This document shows positions 1-12,844 of a DNA stretch of 64,000 nt, piece by piece. Source of the DNA: Annona cherimola (lineage: Eukaryota > Streptophyta > Magnoliopsida > Magnoliales > Annonaceae). How positions within the stretch are numbered: the first letter of the stretch is position 1; each line of letters begins with the position of its first letter. Position numbers and translations under genes: made by a program. The notes beneath the pieces were generated by a model. That model made no database searches and was not told where the DNA came from. It was given only the letters and a program-made list of their open reading frames with translations. Location: positions 58,385,563 to 58,449,562 of the forward strand of contig CM059972.1 in the NCBI GenBank assembly GCA_030490835.1, given 5' to 3'.

Positions 1-1800
1 TGCCACATCCCCACTATTACATTGTTGGATTCTACTTGGGCTTATCTAAGTGTTGGGCTAGCTCACATAGTAGCCTAAGTTTATAGATCATGGCCAAGAA
101 GTAATTTCCTTCTAATGGGTATACCTACAATAAAACAAAAAATTATCCTTCTATTGCAAAATACCCTAAACGAACTTTTATACAAAATTTCCCATGAAAG
201 AATAAAGTTGGTTGTCAATCATTCCTTGCATAAAATGCAAAAGAATCAGTCTACGCTGTATAGCTCATTAGCTCATAGGATATATATAATATTATATTTC
301 CACACACATTAACTAAAAAGCAATTGCATATCATGGTTGTAATAACAACATGCATTATAAAAGAAAAGGAGACCAAAGTCTCTAGCATAATGACATCTAT
401 GCATAATCTCATATTCATGTGGGAACTGTAGACATAATAACATGCATACAACCTTACTCAATTAAATTTTTTTAAGTCGCAATGAACTCCTTACATTTAT
501 ACAAACTAATATATAAAAATATATACTAATCAAACATGTGCATATTAAAACCATATAAAATCTAACAAATATCGGGGCATAAATTTCAAGCAGAATATAA
601 TTTTATATTCCTGCAATTCTATAGAAATATAAATTATTTACCCAAATATATCACTTGAATATTGTACAATTCTTGTATAATTAATTAAATAATTAACTAT
701 ACTAAAAATAATAACCAAGGCATTCAATAATTAATGTTGAGCCTATAATCAATTCCCAAGTGAAATCTACTTACCTGACAAAATTTCTCTTTCGGTTTAC
801 TGCAACTCTAGCTTTTCAAATCTTTTATACTAATACCTAAATCCATCAACTTCTCAACCCATTTTATAAAAGCTTCCCTAGGTTCCCTAAAATTCAAGGG
901 AAAAATAAAACAATAAAATCCTATCACTTGAATTTAACTTTAAATTCAATTCCAACCCCATCTTATCTAGTAGATTCTTTATCTTATCTTATCTTATGGT
1001 TCCACATGCCTTGAGAGGGCCGATAGGTAAAACTACAAAAATTAATTATTTTCTTATGAAACCCCCACTCGAACCCTGGACCACTTGTATGTCAATCAAG
1101 CTACATAGGTTACTGAAATAAAATCCAAAAATAAAAATAAAAATACAACCTACAACATATATAAATAATAATTGGATAAAACCCATTATTAACCATTAGA
1201 CCTAGTTGGTCAAAGGGTTAACCTTGCCATGTAAGCTATCCTACATTAAGTGTAACTCGGGCTCATAAAGCTCAGGTTCACCTCAATATTAACCCTATTT
1301 ATAAAATATTAACCCTAACTTTAACCCTACTTCTATTTGTAAAACCTAAACCTTAACCTTATTTTTGAAAATCGTGTTCGGGTTAAGTTTAGGGTTGAAA
1401 TTTTTGTTGATGTATTTAAATTTTATTTGAGAGTGATACGTTTAAAATTTCATATGAATACATAAAAATAACAAATCATATAAGTAAACATAATAATATA
1501 TAGTCAAACTACAAATTTTTTTTAAAAAAAATAGCAATATAAAGAATATTTCTAGAAAAAAATTAACATAAAAAAAGATAAAATAATAAAATTAATGGAT
1601 GTAAAAGTAAATAATAAAAATAAAAGATAAATATAAATAAAATAATAGATTTTATTTATGATATAATTACAATATGCCAAACATGTAGTCAAATATAAAT
1701 ATAAATAACATAAATAAGCAAAATATAAAGAAATATTGTTTAAATATTTTGCATATAATATATTTTATAATAATATGAAAATGAAAATAGGGTTTGAGTT
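1..1800. other. AT-rich intergenic DNA, no gene seen
   Basis: No reading frame here resembles a known protein; the two short frames near the start are AT-rich chance frames. The stretch holds poly-A/T runs, a TATCT microsatellite near 975-1000 and a possible SINE-like piece (listed separately). The last bases (1796-1800, GAGTT) are the left target-site duplication of the solo LTR that follows. Confidence 0.6.
958..1118 (-). repeat. Possible tRNA-derived SINE fragment
   Basis: Read on the minus strand, a stretch near 1100 (GTAGCTTGATTGACATACAAG) resembles a pol III A box. About 30 bases later comes GGTTCGAGTGGG near 1065-1077, which resembles a B box. The order and spacing fit a tRNA-like SINE head. 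I could not find clear target-site duplications or a defined tail, so this may be a coincidence or an old fragment. Confidence 0.3.
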
Positions 1801-2539
1801 TGTTGATCCGGAATTTATGGCAATACCCAAGAGGGAAGGGGTGAATTGAGTGTTTTAAATTTTTTTGCTTAATCAGAAACTTTTCCTTTTGTAAAAATTA
1901 ATCCCCTCAATGAAACGATCAGTGAGTTGGAATGAAATGGTGCAATAGAAGTATAAAACACAAGCAATCAACCCACATCAAGAGACATCGATATATAGTA
2001 GTTCGGGCAACCTCCCCTACTCCACTCTTCCAAGCACACACCCGTTGTGGCTTGGGTTCCACTATTGTATTATCAATACAACTTAAAGCAACCCTCTCTT
2101 CTAGATTCTAGCTCTAGGGGGCTTGTACAATCTCAGCACAAGTAGGTGATGAGTTCCACTCCAATCACACACTACCTTGCCTTCACTTGGTTTCGATGCC
2201 AATACCAACCAAGTGGAAAAAATAAATAAACAATGAATAACAAAGATATACACGTTACAAATTGTGTAGGCAGCTTCGTGCACGTAGAAGAACTTGTGGA
2301 AGTAATTATTGATGGAGCAATGCAGCTTTCAGCAGTTTAAATGTCAAGTTCTTCTTCAAACTTCTTGTAGATCACTTAAATGTAAGAGAGTGTGAAAGGT
2401 GAGCTCATTCAATATTTTTCCGACTCTATTTACATTCACTTGATGCTCCTTAAATAATGAGAAGTAAATTCGAATGTTTGGTGGTAGGTAGCGCGCATTT
2501 AACGCGCTAAAGTTCGAATGGGAGCGATTTAGTATGCGA

Positions 2540-2765
2540 GCCAAGTCACATTCGGAGTCGACTTAGTATGCGACTTCGTTCAAGTCACAGGGTGGAGTCG
2601 ACTTCGAGTGTGACTTCACCCAAGTCACGGGCTAGAGTCGACTTTGGGAGCAATTTCGGTATTCAGCTTCCAACTCAAGTTCCAGGTTCAAGTCGACTTG
2701 TTCTCGAACTTGACCCAAGTCGCAGGTGGAGTCGACTTCGGATGCGACTTCACCAGCCATTTATC
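2540..2765. repeat. GTCGAC-centred palindromic repeat array, left part
   Basis: Imperfect units of about 40 bp alternate AAGTCGCAGG-like and GAGTCGACTTCG-like sequence, so each unit is itself close to a palindrome around GTCGAC. It lies inside the solo LTR and continues after the inner insertion at 6375-6735. Sister arrays lie at 54060-54895 and 61030-61870. Short reading frames across it are artefacts of the repeat. Confidence 0.8.
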
Positions 2766-2893
2766 ATGTTGGAACTTCAAGGTTTTGCATGTGTTCTACA
2801 TATTTTGTATTATCTTCTTTCTCTTCTTTTCAAGCTCTTGGATCTTCATTAGATGTCCTTGATGTGTATTGTAATGTCTAAGTTGAGCAATAC

Positions 2894-5800
2894 TGTAACG
2901 CCCCAGCTTGAGCGTCACATCCTTACCTCAAGATCGTTTGACTAGTAAACATGATCAGGATTGTTGCCCTGTCATACGGTGGGTTTTAACGAATATTTAT
3001 CCAATAATGTCATAACTAGATATGATTTTCATAACATATTTCAAACCATACCATAAATCAAATGTCACTGCATGTATCATCATAGATGTCAACATAAATC
3101 ATCAACATAAATTTACATTCATTCAACATAAGTTTTTCATAAACATGAAACTTATAATGTCTTTCAATTTCTTCAATGGATGACTCCTGCTCCTTTGTCA
3201 GGTCTCTTCTTTCACCTGTCTATGGGTTTGGAAAATGAAAACGTGAGTCGAAACTCAATAAGCAAGCTTATCTTTTACAGGCAATTCATTTTGAAAGCAT
3301 ATTTATTTAAAAGCATTTTTCTCCCTTCAGTAGAGACACTTATCAAGTGATCAACTACCTGTGGAGCAAAAACCTTTTCATAAAATATTCATACACATTT
3401 CATAAACACTTCATAAACATTGGATGGAAAATTCATCATTTCCATTGATGACGTTATCCTTCATGTGACGGTACGCTAGCACACTCTTTCATAGCATGGT
3501 CCTTTCCATCCTTGGCGCCGGACCTACCGACTTGGCAACGTCAAGGGGGACTCTTTGTCCACTTACTACCTCGACTAGCCTACTTGATTTTCATTTCATG
3601 CATGATCTTTAGTCACCCCGGCATTATATACCCCCTTACACATGGAACTCGTCATTCTTATGTAGAGAATTTTTTGCAGCATCCCTCTTTAAACATCATT
3701 TCAATGAAACATCGTGTAAATTCATATTTCATCACATTTCAAGCATAATTGCGAAACAGTAAGAAATCATTTATTTCAATATAAATAAACATTTCAACAC
3801 GCATGTAGACAAGGAATGACCATCCTTAAACAACTTGGAAAGCATTTAAAACAAAACTCATTTAGAAAGCTGCTTGCTTACCTCGCTTGCTTAGCTTTCC
3901 GTTTCGCTTATTCCTTTGCCTTTTCCTATACATATAAGAATGATATAACATTCATATATTTCCTTTGCTTGCATTCAACTTAGTTTTCCAACCCATTTTC
4001 ATTAACATACATAATTTCTTCGACTTCTCAAGTCGTTATGCCCGTATAGCACATAATAGTGCATTACAAGGGCTTTTACACATCACATTTAGTCCCCTAA
4101 GTAGGGTAATCATTCAATCACTTAATAATAATTTAATAATCATCATTTAATGGCTCATTACTTTCCTTATACCATTTTTCACTCCTTTTCCAAAATTCAC
4201 ACATCGTTGCTCATTTTAAGCACTCGTTGTTGCCTTAAGCCTCATTAATTAATTTCAAATTTTGAAATTAACATCGTAAAATCTAAAAAGATATATAATC
4301 ATGAAATTCATCATATTTTCATACATTTTTGCACAAAATCATATTTCACAAGACATTTATCACCCATGCATATCTATTCTTTCTCATATGCCCATTTGGC
4401 AACACATACATATTATATTTCGTAAAATTTTCTAAATCGGTAACTTGGTCAATAATTTAGCATAATAATTATCCTTAATTATCAATTTATTTAGGGTATT
4501 TTTATGAGATTTAAATCCACTAATCATAGGTTTCCAAAACAGCAACTTTGGAACCCATTTTTCACTCGTTTAACGTGTCTTTTGTCATATAACCCTAAAC
4601 AATTTTATAAATCCGAATTTTCAGAAATTAATCCCACTTTTCCTAACAAAAATATAGGTTATTAATACATATATCAATTTGGAACATTTATACATAGGTT
4701 TCATATTTCTTTTTGATTTTTTTCTCAAACTATCCACATATGCTGAAATCAGGCGTACTGAACTCTCTAAATCTTGATTTATAATCAAATCAATGTATTT
4801 AATTATGAAATTTATATCATACATCAATAAATACATGAATTAACTGTCATAAATTTTTGTCATGAAATATTAACATTATATTTATTTTGGCATTTTTACT
4901 GTGCTGGACAGTGTTGTGAGTTTAGGGTCAGCCCTAATCACGTGAATTATAACCCATACTAATATCACCAAAAAATAAATTTTGATTTTAGTATAGTTAT
5001 CTTCATGCTTGATTATACATCATATAAAAATATATATAAAAAATTCTTCTACAAAAATTATTAAAAATCATTTACTAAAGCTGATCCTGTCACCCATTCT
5101 ACCCTGTTTAGGTTAATCTTCTCGGATTTGTAATTTGAAACCTGCTTAATATTTCAATCTGAAATTTTGGTCGTCCCTTAATCATCATATAATGAGCTTG
5201 TAAACAAATTTTCATGGTGAAAATTCTTCGCTTACTACTTCATTCATATTTTGGTTTATAATATCATATAACTTCCAGATTTGAGGCATAAAATCAAGAT
5301 TAACATATACTTACTTGATTAATTGATAATTTCTCCATTGAGCAATTGAAATTTCCTTCTTTTCCTCTCCTCCTTGCTGGGTTTGATGTACCCTAGCTGC
5401 TGCCCTTGGAGAAAATTTCCATTTTTCTCTTATTTTTCCTCTTCTCTCTCTTTCTCTCTCCTTTTCTCTCTTTCTCTCTCCTTTTCTGTCTCCTTCTCTC
5501 TCTCCTTCTCCCCTGCTGGAAATGGCAACCATGCTCCCCCATTTCCTCCTTTTATTTGCTACTTTTCTTGGTGCCCAAATAACCCCATAGGAATTTTAGT
5601 AAATTCTATTTTCACTTTCCACAATTGCCCTTTTTTACTTAGCACTTAAGCAACTTGTTACTTGATCTCCAAGAAACCAACTTTCCATGATAATTATATT
5701 AATCCATTCCATTCATCTCATAGATTTCATAATTTTATTCCATTGTTTCAAATTTCATCTCAATCCGACGTTTTTACGTCAAGTTATGACCACTTGAATT

Positions 5801-6252
5801 TATTTTTTAGATTTGGGATAAAAATAATTAATTATCACCCTAATCCCATCATTATTCTCTTAATACAATACATTCATAAGATTGGGCCCACCGTCATGAG
5901 CTTACCTTTCAAATTTCATCAAAATCCGCCTTGTAGGCGTCAAGTTATAAATTTTCTATCATTTTTCACCTTAATTCCATAATTAAACTTTAATCTCCAT
6001 AAATTGAATCATGATTATTAGCATGATTATCCATGACACATTGTCACCATTAAATCCTCATTAAGCCTTACAGGTCATACCGACTCACTTTGGGCTCCGG
6101 CGATTAAATTTTTAATCACCATTCCTAATTAAACCCTAATTCAAAATGTGACATAATTCACAAAAATATTCAAAATTCATTTAAATCACACATAAATCAA
6201 ATATATATGTTCAATGCATCCCATTGAGTCCTACTTGGGTCCGGGTATTACA
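2894..6252 (-). mobile_element. Solo LTR (3.36 kb) inserted in the Copia solo LTR
   Basis: The insertion starts TGTAACGCCCC and ends GGGTATTACA, with a perfect 5-bp duplication AATAC at 2889-2893 and 6253-6257. Only one copy of the terminal sequence is present, so it is read as a solo LTR. It shares blocks with the LTRs at 12845-15121 and 15928-18203: ATCAGGATTGTTGCCCTG near 2956, a 23-base block at 3245-3267 containing GTCGAAACTCAATAAGC, and CTTGCTTACCTC near 3880. It is therefore a divergent relative of that family. A CT microsatellite lies at 5430-5515. No protein is recognisable in it. Confidence 0.85.
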
Positions 6253-6374
6253 AATACACAAGTCTCTTGAAAAGATCCTTCTTATGGCCTTGATTCATGA
6301 TGTTTATTTCTTCTTGGTTTTGTTCTCCATTCTCTAATAAGATGTCTCCGAAACAATATAAGATTGTCTTATAC

Positions 6375-6735
6375 TTAAGTCACAGGATTGGGTCGACTTG
6401 GAATTCGACTTCACCCAAGTCGCATACTTGGGTCGACTTGAGATGCGACTTCACCTAAGTCGCATGATGGAGTCGACTTGAAAAGCGACTTCACTCTGAC
6501 ATTTTGGAGGTCTGCAGCTAAGGCTTACCCAAGTCATAGATGGAGTCGACTTGGGATTGTGACTTCACCTAAGTCGCAAGCAGAGTTGACTTCAATTGCG
6601 ACTTCACCTGTCTTTGAGTCCCAATTTCAGCTATGCCGATTTTATGTCATTTGAAGTCGATTTTGGAGTCAACTTGGGTATCGACTTAACCTAAGTCGAT
6701 GGCTGAGTCGACTTGGGGTTGCGATTTGACCTACT
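6375..6735. repeat. GTCGAC-centred palindromic repeat array, right part
   Basis: This continues the array interrupted by the 2894-6252 insertion. At least four GAGTCGACTT-type cores are separated by CACCTAAGTCGCA-type spacers. The two parts belong to one array in the ancestral solo LTR. Confidence 0.8.
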
Positions 6736-7132
6736 ATCTTTTGAATTTTGATTTTATAAACCTTGGCAATACTTAGCAACCTCATTAGTACTTAAATATT
6801 TCTCAAATTGAGTTGTTAATTATCAAAACATAGATTGTGCTTAATTTGCCTTAAATTCCAACAGAGTTCAATTGAATCCTAACCCTATCATATTTATAAA
6901 TCAGGTTCCTCAGGTTCGGATTATGAAAAAAAGTTCCAACACTATCCAAATATGGGATTGGCTGGTCTGGTGGCTCAACTCTATCGAAGTTGCTCCCCTG
7001 CCTTATGTGAACTTTGACTGGTCAACTCTAAAAATTTTAAGATAGTTACACGACTCGATCATTTCAACATAACATGGTTGCTTGATTGCCACATATGGCA
7101 ATGTGGAGCACTTAAGCCGTATTGAACATTGT

Positions 7133-8479
7133 TGTTAGGCTTTCTACAAGTGCATGGTTCGTAGCCTGTAATATTTAAAAGATTAGTCCCACATAGAATC
7201 TGAAAACTCTAGACTTTGTAGTTATAATGCATTGAATCAAATATGATAAATATAGAATTGAAAGAAATCGATAAAAGTTATAAAAATCTAAAGACGTGAA
7301 CAAGAAATTAGGGGAATGAGAATTTTAGAATATATGGTTTCACATATAACTTTCTGTATTAGATAACTAGTTTGCTTGTTTAATCTAAATTGTATGTATT
7401 AAAGGAGAACAAAATCTAAATTGATTTTGCATCCTCTCTCGAGGCATGAAGGTATACCCTAACATTCATAACCATTTATCCTCATGGGATTATATCAATT
7501 AAGATTCATTAAGTTTTGTGACAAAAAATATTTTTTGTCTATTCTCATGGTCTAAACTATCAAGTTTAATATCTTAATTATCGTATATTAAATATTTACC
7601 TCTTAGTTCTTTCACCTAATATATGGAATCATGTCAAAGCATTAAAATTATAAGATATTAAATTAATATAAATCATCAATCATAAACAAATCAAAATGAA
7701 TCATTTAGGTATATTTTCACATGCTACATTCTAAACTCTAGAATACTAGCTTAGTCAGATATATTTTGAATGAATCCAAACAACAATCGTATCAAATGTA
7801 TCCATCAACTTAAGATAATGAAAAACAAAAGAAAATAAGATTGGAAAGCTTATTAATTCGATTTCTTCAATGGTGTCTTGAATGTCTCTCCTTAACTTGC
7901 CTTAGCGTCTTCTTTCCTTGGCTCTTTCATTTCTCATAACCCTAGTTGTCAAACCTGGTTTAAAAGCAAATTTAAAGATAAAATTCCAACTCTCTAAGAT
8001 GCTCAATTTGCATTGTAAAACATACTTAAATACGTTTTCCTTGAAAATTATACAAAATTCTACCAAATCAATACACAAATAAGTGGAAAATGAAGGGACT
8101 AGCACTGAACATGGTTTAAATCATATTTGGCCCAACTAAACACAGTTCAAACACATGATTTATAGCTTTGATACTTCTTGACTTTTCATCCGATATAGCT
8201 CAAACCATGCTAGAACTCATATTTTGGACCTTATTGATCATTATTTTTGCTCCTTTAAACTCTTTAAAACGTCATCTTTGAATGCCTTATGTCCTTTGCA
8301 TTTTCAACTGTCTTGTGTCAATTTGACACCCAATTTGCATGTTTGCACGAGTAACACCAAAATATGAACACTTATACTTAACTAAGTTAATTTTGGCATT
8401 GAATCTCTTAAAATTATAATTTAATCCCTATTTAGAGCATGAAAATACTTGATATGTGAGGTACAAAACCAACACAATA
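7133..8479 (-). mobile_element. Gypsy-like solo LTR inserted in the old Copia 5' LTR
   Basis: The left flank ATTGT (7128-7132) and right flank GTTGT (8480-8484) are a near-perfect 5-bp duplication. The matching site in the 3' LTR (GAACGTTATGCCTGCC at about 18830) is uninterrupted, so it acts as the empty site. Just inside the left end, CTACAAGTGCATGGTTCGTAG is close to the reverse complement of the end of the Gypsy 5' LTR near 48655-48675. This points to a Gypsy LTR in minus orientation. No coding region is seen. Confidence 0.75.
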
Positions 8480-8484
8480 GTTGT

Positions 8485-8913
8485 GCCTGCCAACATATAT
8501 TTAAGATTATCCTATATATACCACATCATGATATTGCAAAAGAGTGCAAGCTAACTATGAGAATTCCTTATTTTCACTACACGTTAAAAACAAAGAACTC
8601 CTTATTTTCACTACATGTTAAAAACAAAGAGCTATTAGTTTGATTGATTTCGAGATTCAACTCCATGAAGCTATTTTCTATTTTAAGTGTTTTAAATTTA
8701 GAAGGCAAGTTGTTTTCCATTTTGGATTGGGTTTACTCTTTTTTTATATATTAGGGGCAAATTGCTATAACCCTAAAATAGCTATGAGGGTGTAAATATT
8801 GCCTTAAGCAAAGTGACTCTGCAACATGCCTACAGGATAACCTATTTTCTGATTTGTAAAAAATTTCACTTTCCTTAATTTTGGTCTTTTATTTCCAAGT
8901 ACCTCTCCCAACA
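8485..8913 (+). repeat. 3' part of the old Copia 5' LTR
   Basis: Matches 18835-19221 of the 3' LTR, with shared stretches such as GTTAAAAACAAAGAGCTATTAGT and TAAATATTGCC-like sequence, and ends CTCCCAACA. A small direct duplication (CCTTATTTTCACTACA... near 8563-8625) is present here but not in the 3' LTR. A degenerate primer-site-like sequence (GGCAATATCTCC) follows at about 8923. Confidence 0.7.
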
Positions 8914-8947
8914 ATCTTAAGGCAATATCTCCTTTCATTATCCTATA

Positions 8948-9740
8948 ATGGCCCATCAATCTACTATTCGCCTTACTAAGCTCAATGTCCCAAGATTAGA
9001 CGCCTACGTTGGAACTAGCTTCAATAGGTAACAATAACAACTTCATCCCTAATTAACCCATCTTAGAGTTGTTTACTTCCTCACTGCCCCAAAACTAAAA
9101 GAAAATGTAGATGAGACGCCGCAACAACAACATAAGAGAATAAATGGGAGATGGACAGCGACACATCATTGAATCACTATTAGGCTCTCTCTTCAATGCA
9201 TACTAGAAGGTGGATACAATCAAAGAAATATGGGACTCAATTTAGCACAAGTACAATATAGATGGCATCAGCATCAAAAAATTTCTTGTAAGTAATTTTC
9301 TTAAATACACTATGACTTATTATAAGATGATCCTTGAATAAGTTCAGAAGATTCAATATATCGTCAATCAACTTCAATCTAAGGGTAGTAAAATAGATGA
9401 GTCCATTGTATAGATATTATTATTGTAAAATTATCTCCTAGTCGGAATAACCATAGCAAGAATTTGGAACGAAAGAAAGGTCTTATGAGCTTAGATGATC
9501 TTGCTTTAAATCTTTGTACAGAAAAAAATCTAGTCAAAGCAAAAAAAAGGAGCAAGTTCAATCTAACGCTCACATAGTTGAAACTCAAAACTAGGTGATA
9601 GTTAGCAATAATTTGCTCTCTAGAAAATTTAACTTAATTACTAATAAAACTATTGCTAAGAAGAGAAAAGGACTTTGCTATTACTATAAAAAATGGGTTA
9701 TTTGAAAAGGGAGTGTAGGCTTCTCAAAAAGGTGAATAAC
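8948..9740 (+). pseudogene. Copia Gag remnant
   Basis: The frame opens with MAHQSTIRLTKLNVPRLDAY, a typical plant Copia Gag start, directly after the 5' LTR. Downstream stretches such as TIKEIWDSI and LNLCTEKNL resemble the Gag core. Near 9675 a damaged zinc knuckle can be seen: CYYY where a CX2C pair is expected, followed by a stop. Several in-frame stops and frameshifts make it a pseudogene. Confidence 0.65.
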
Positions 9741-9814
9741 ACTCAAAAACGTCTTGAGGCAGATCTGATGGAAGAAAATTTTATTATTATAAATTTTAAA
9801 ATTTTTGCTGTAAG

Positions 9815-10425
9815 TGATGGCCAAACCTAGTGGATAATTTTGGGGCTACTAAGCATGTATACAAAGATGAAATTCAGTTTGAAACCGATGAATCTAGTAA
9901 TAATGAAAATAATCTATTCATGGGTAACTTGTCTACAGCCAACATTGTAGATTTAGGAATAATTGTCCTAAAATTAACTTCTAAGAAATTACTCACCCCC
10001 GCTAATGTACTTCATCTACCAAAAATCTACAAAAACATTATCTCAATCAACCTTCTTAGTAAATATAGTTTTACATTGGTATTTGAGTCAGATCAAATTA
10101 TTATTACTAAGCGTGGTATCTTTATTATGAAGGGTTATATTGTAGATGACATGTTTCGCCTAAATGTGAATAATGGATCATATTTTTCTGTTTATGTTGT
10201 TGATTCTTTTTCTTTATGGAATGATAACCTAGGTTATGTTAATTTTAGAAGTATTGATGCTAAAATGAAGTTAAGATTAGTTCCAAGATCCCTTAATGAA
10301 TCATTTGATAAATGTAAAGTATGTGTTTAAACTAAAATCACTAAAAATCTATGTTTAAAGGTCGAAAGAAATTCAGAATTATTGAGCTTAATTCATTTTG
10401 ATATCTGTGATATGGAAAAGAACCT
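9815..10425 (+). pseudogene. Copia protease and integrase N-terminal remnant
   Basis: A 166-codon open frame (9830-10330) begins at the protease: FGATKHV replaces the usual DSGA-x-H-(V/I) active-site stretch, so the catalytic Ser/Gly context is altered. It continues through the protease tail (LHLPKIYKNIISINLLSKY) into the pre-integrase zinc region (LWNDNLGYVNFRS, then CKVCV). The first His of the HHCC motif is Asn here. It ends in a stop where the integrase core should start. Confidence 0.75.
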
Positions 10426-10489
10426 AAAAAGAGGTTATAAAAGATATTTCATAAAATCTAAGTAAAATTTATTGAGGTGAAACTTTATT

Positions 10490-12520
10490 AAAAGTTTGTC
10501 ATGTTCTTAGCAGAGCCCGCATAAGAAAATTAAAGTCACTGTTTATGAATTACAAAAAAATAAGACACCTAATCTTAAATATCTAAGAGTTTAAGGTTGT
10601 AAAGCCTTAGTAAGGTTCCTGATCCTAAAAGACCTAAACTAAGACAAAGATGAACAAAATGCATATTTTTAAGTTATACAATAAATAGTAAAGCTTATAA
10701 ATTTATGTTGGTAGATCCTAACAATTCAATTCAATAAAATAACATTATTGAATCCAGGGAAGCTTTTTATGAAAGCATATAAATTTATTCCTAAGCTTAG
10801 TTATACTGATGAAATTTCTTCTCAAACATTAGATATATTGGTGATGATTCTGTATCTGCAAATAAACTTATAAAAGATGATAGTGAAAATGTAAGAAAAA
10901 TAAAATAAAGATAATTATAATCACTTTGGGCCTAATTTTCAGTTGTATCTAGTAGAATGATCTAGAGATAATATAAATAAGGACCATATGATTATTTTTC
11001 AATAAAGGAGATTCATTTACTTATAAAGAGGCCATGAAATCTCCATATGCATCATAATGGAAAGAAGCAATCTAAGATGAAATATACTTCATAATGAGAA
11101 ATGAAATTTAGAATTTAGTTGATATACAGCTAGGATCTAAACCTATAGTTTGTAAATGAATTTTTAAAAAGAAATTAAAGATTGAAGGCTTAATTGAAAA
11201 ACTTAAAGCAAGGTTTGTAGTTAAGGGATTTAAGCAAAAGGAAGGTATAATGTTTTTTAACACCTATCCCCTAGTAGTTGGAATTTCTGCCATTAGATTA
11301 TTAATGACCTTTGTTTCTATCTATCATCTAGAAATTTAGTAAATGGATGTAGAAATTACTTTTCTAAATGGGAATTTACATGAAGAAATTTACATAGAAC
11401 AACTTGAAGAATTCATAATGCTTGGAGAAGAAAAGAAAGTTTGCAAATTAATAAAATCCTTTTATGATTTAAAACAGGCACCTAAGTAATGACATTGACA
11501 ATTTAATCAGATTGTGTTATCAACGAGTTTAAATCAAATCAATTAGATAAATTGTTTACAGTAGATTTACTACAACTAGAGTATTATTATTTTTCTGTAT
11601 GTGGATAATGTGCTCTTTTTGGTACTTACATTAATATTATTCAAGAAATTAAAAGTTTCCTCTTAATTAATTTTGATATGAAAGATATGAGCAATACGGA
11701 TGTTATTCTAGGCATCAAGATTATCAAAGATGATAATATATTTTCTTTTTCACAATTGCATTACATTGAAAAGATACTTAAATAGTTTAACCATTTTGAT
11801 GCTTGTGTGGCCTCAACTCTTTTTTATCTCAACATTAAGTTACATAAAAATGATGAAAGATTTGTAGCTTAACTTGAGTATATCAAAGTGACTGGAAGTT
11901 TGACATACTTTATATATTATTCTCGACCAAATATTACTTATATTGTAGGTGTACTTAACAAGTTTACTCATGATCCAGGATATACACATGGGAATACAAT
12001 TTATAAGTCATTAAAATATTTGAAAAAGATCCTTGCTTACAGATTGCATTTCAGTGGTGTACCCATTGTATTGGAAGGTACAATGATGCAAGTTAAATTT
12101 TAGATATCAAGGAACCCATGCCTATGAGTGGCTGGATTTTTACCCTTAAGGGAGCTGCTATTTTTAGGCTTCGAAAAAGCATATCTACATTAAATACTCT
12201 ACAATAGAATCCGAGTTCCTTGCCTTAGCTGTAGTAGGAAAAGAGGCAGAATGATTAGAAATTTATTACTTGAAATTCTCATTAGCATAAGAGAGTGCCT
12301 CCTATTTATTTATATTGTGATAGTGAAACAACTCTATTAAGGGTATACAATAAGAATTATAATGGACGTCGAGGCATATTTCATTGAGGCACAACTATGT
12401 AAGGCAGTTGCTCCAAGATGAAGTGGTTAATATTGACTTTGTAAGATCAAGTAAAATCTTGACAGACTCATTTACAAAAAGGCTTTACTAGGGAATGATT
12501 TAGAAAACAGCAAGAGGGAT
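10490..12520 (+). pseudogene. Copia integrase C-terminus, reverse transcriptase and RNase H remnant
   Basis: After an apparent deletion of the DDE core, fragments of the integrase C-terminus (VPDPKRPKLRQR) are followed by reverse transcriptase pieces: LKARFVVKGFKQKEG, QMDVEITFLNGNLHEEIYIEQ, SFYDLKQAPK and FLYVDNVLF (the YVDD box changed to YVDN). A 71-codon frame at 11888-12103 (MTGSLTYFIYYSRPNITYIVG) is the region between RT and RNase H. The end near 12400-12500 resembles the RNase H tail. Stops occur throughout, so there is no activity. Confidence 0.75.
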
Positions 12521-12544
12521 GAAACTATAAATCTACATATAATG

Positions 12545-12839
12545 TTGTAATGACTGAAACTCAACTCTAAGTTTGTAGCCAAAGGCTAGAGTTCAATGGG
12601 CAAAGTAAATTATTTTCCCAACTTATAAGTACTGGTTATATTTATTTATTTATTTATTGCATCCCTCAGGCAGTATTTGGTTCTTATAATGTATTTATGA
12701 GATTGAGTGTATTATGCTTTTAAAAGATCTAAAACTATTGTATTAGAGTATTTAATTATGAGGTATTCTAAATAGATTTGTCTATATGAATATTGAAAGT
12801 GAGGCCGCTTTTGTTTTCTAGAGTATGTAAGTTTACTCT
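12545..12839 (+). other. 3' untranslated part of the old Copia, no gene seen
   Basis: AT-rich sequence between the RNase H remnant and the insertion at 12845. It continues at 18209-18463 on the other side of the insertion. Position 12840-12844 (AAGGT) is the left target duplication. Confidence 0.5.
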
Positions 12840-12844
12840 AAGGT

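Larger units (their letters stand above)
1801..6863 (-). mobile_element. Solo LTR of the 1699-bp-LTR Copia family, split by a second LTR
   Basis: The sequence starts TGTTGATCCGGAA and ends TTCCAACA, and is flanked by a perfect 5-bp duplication GAGTT (1796-1800 and 6864-6868). Its left part is clearly related to the LTRs of the Copia element at 53330-62004: the same CCCAAGAGG...GGGGTGAATTG start, the same TAGGTGATGAGTTCCACTCC block and the same GTCGAC-rich repeats. No internal region or second LTR is present, so it is a solo LTR left by LTR-LTR recombination. Removing the inner insertion 2894-6252 and its 5-bp duplication leaves 1699 bp, the same length as both LTRs of the full element. Orientation matches a minus-strand element. 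Confidence 0.9.

Noticed and set aside
5311..5649. Overlapping frames rich in Ser/Phe/Leu and Arg/Glu
   Set aside because: They read through a CT microsatellite within the 2894-6252 solo LTR.
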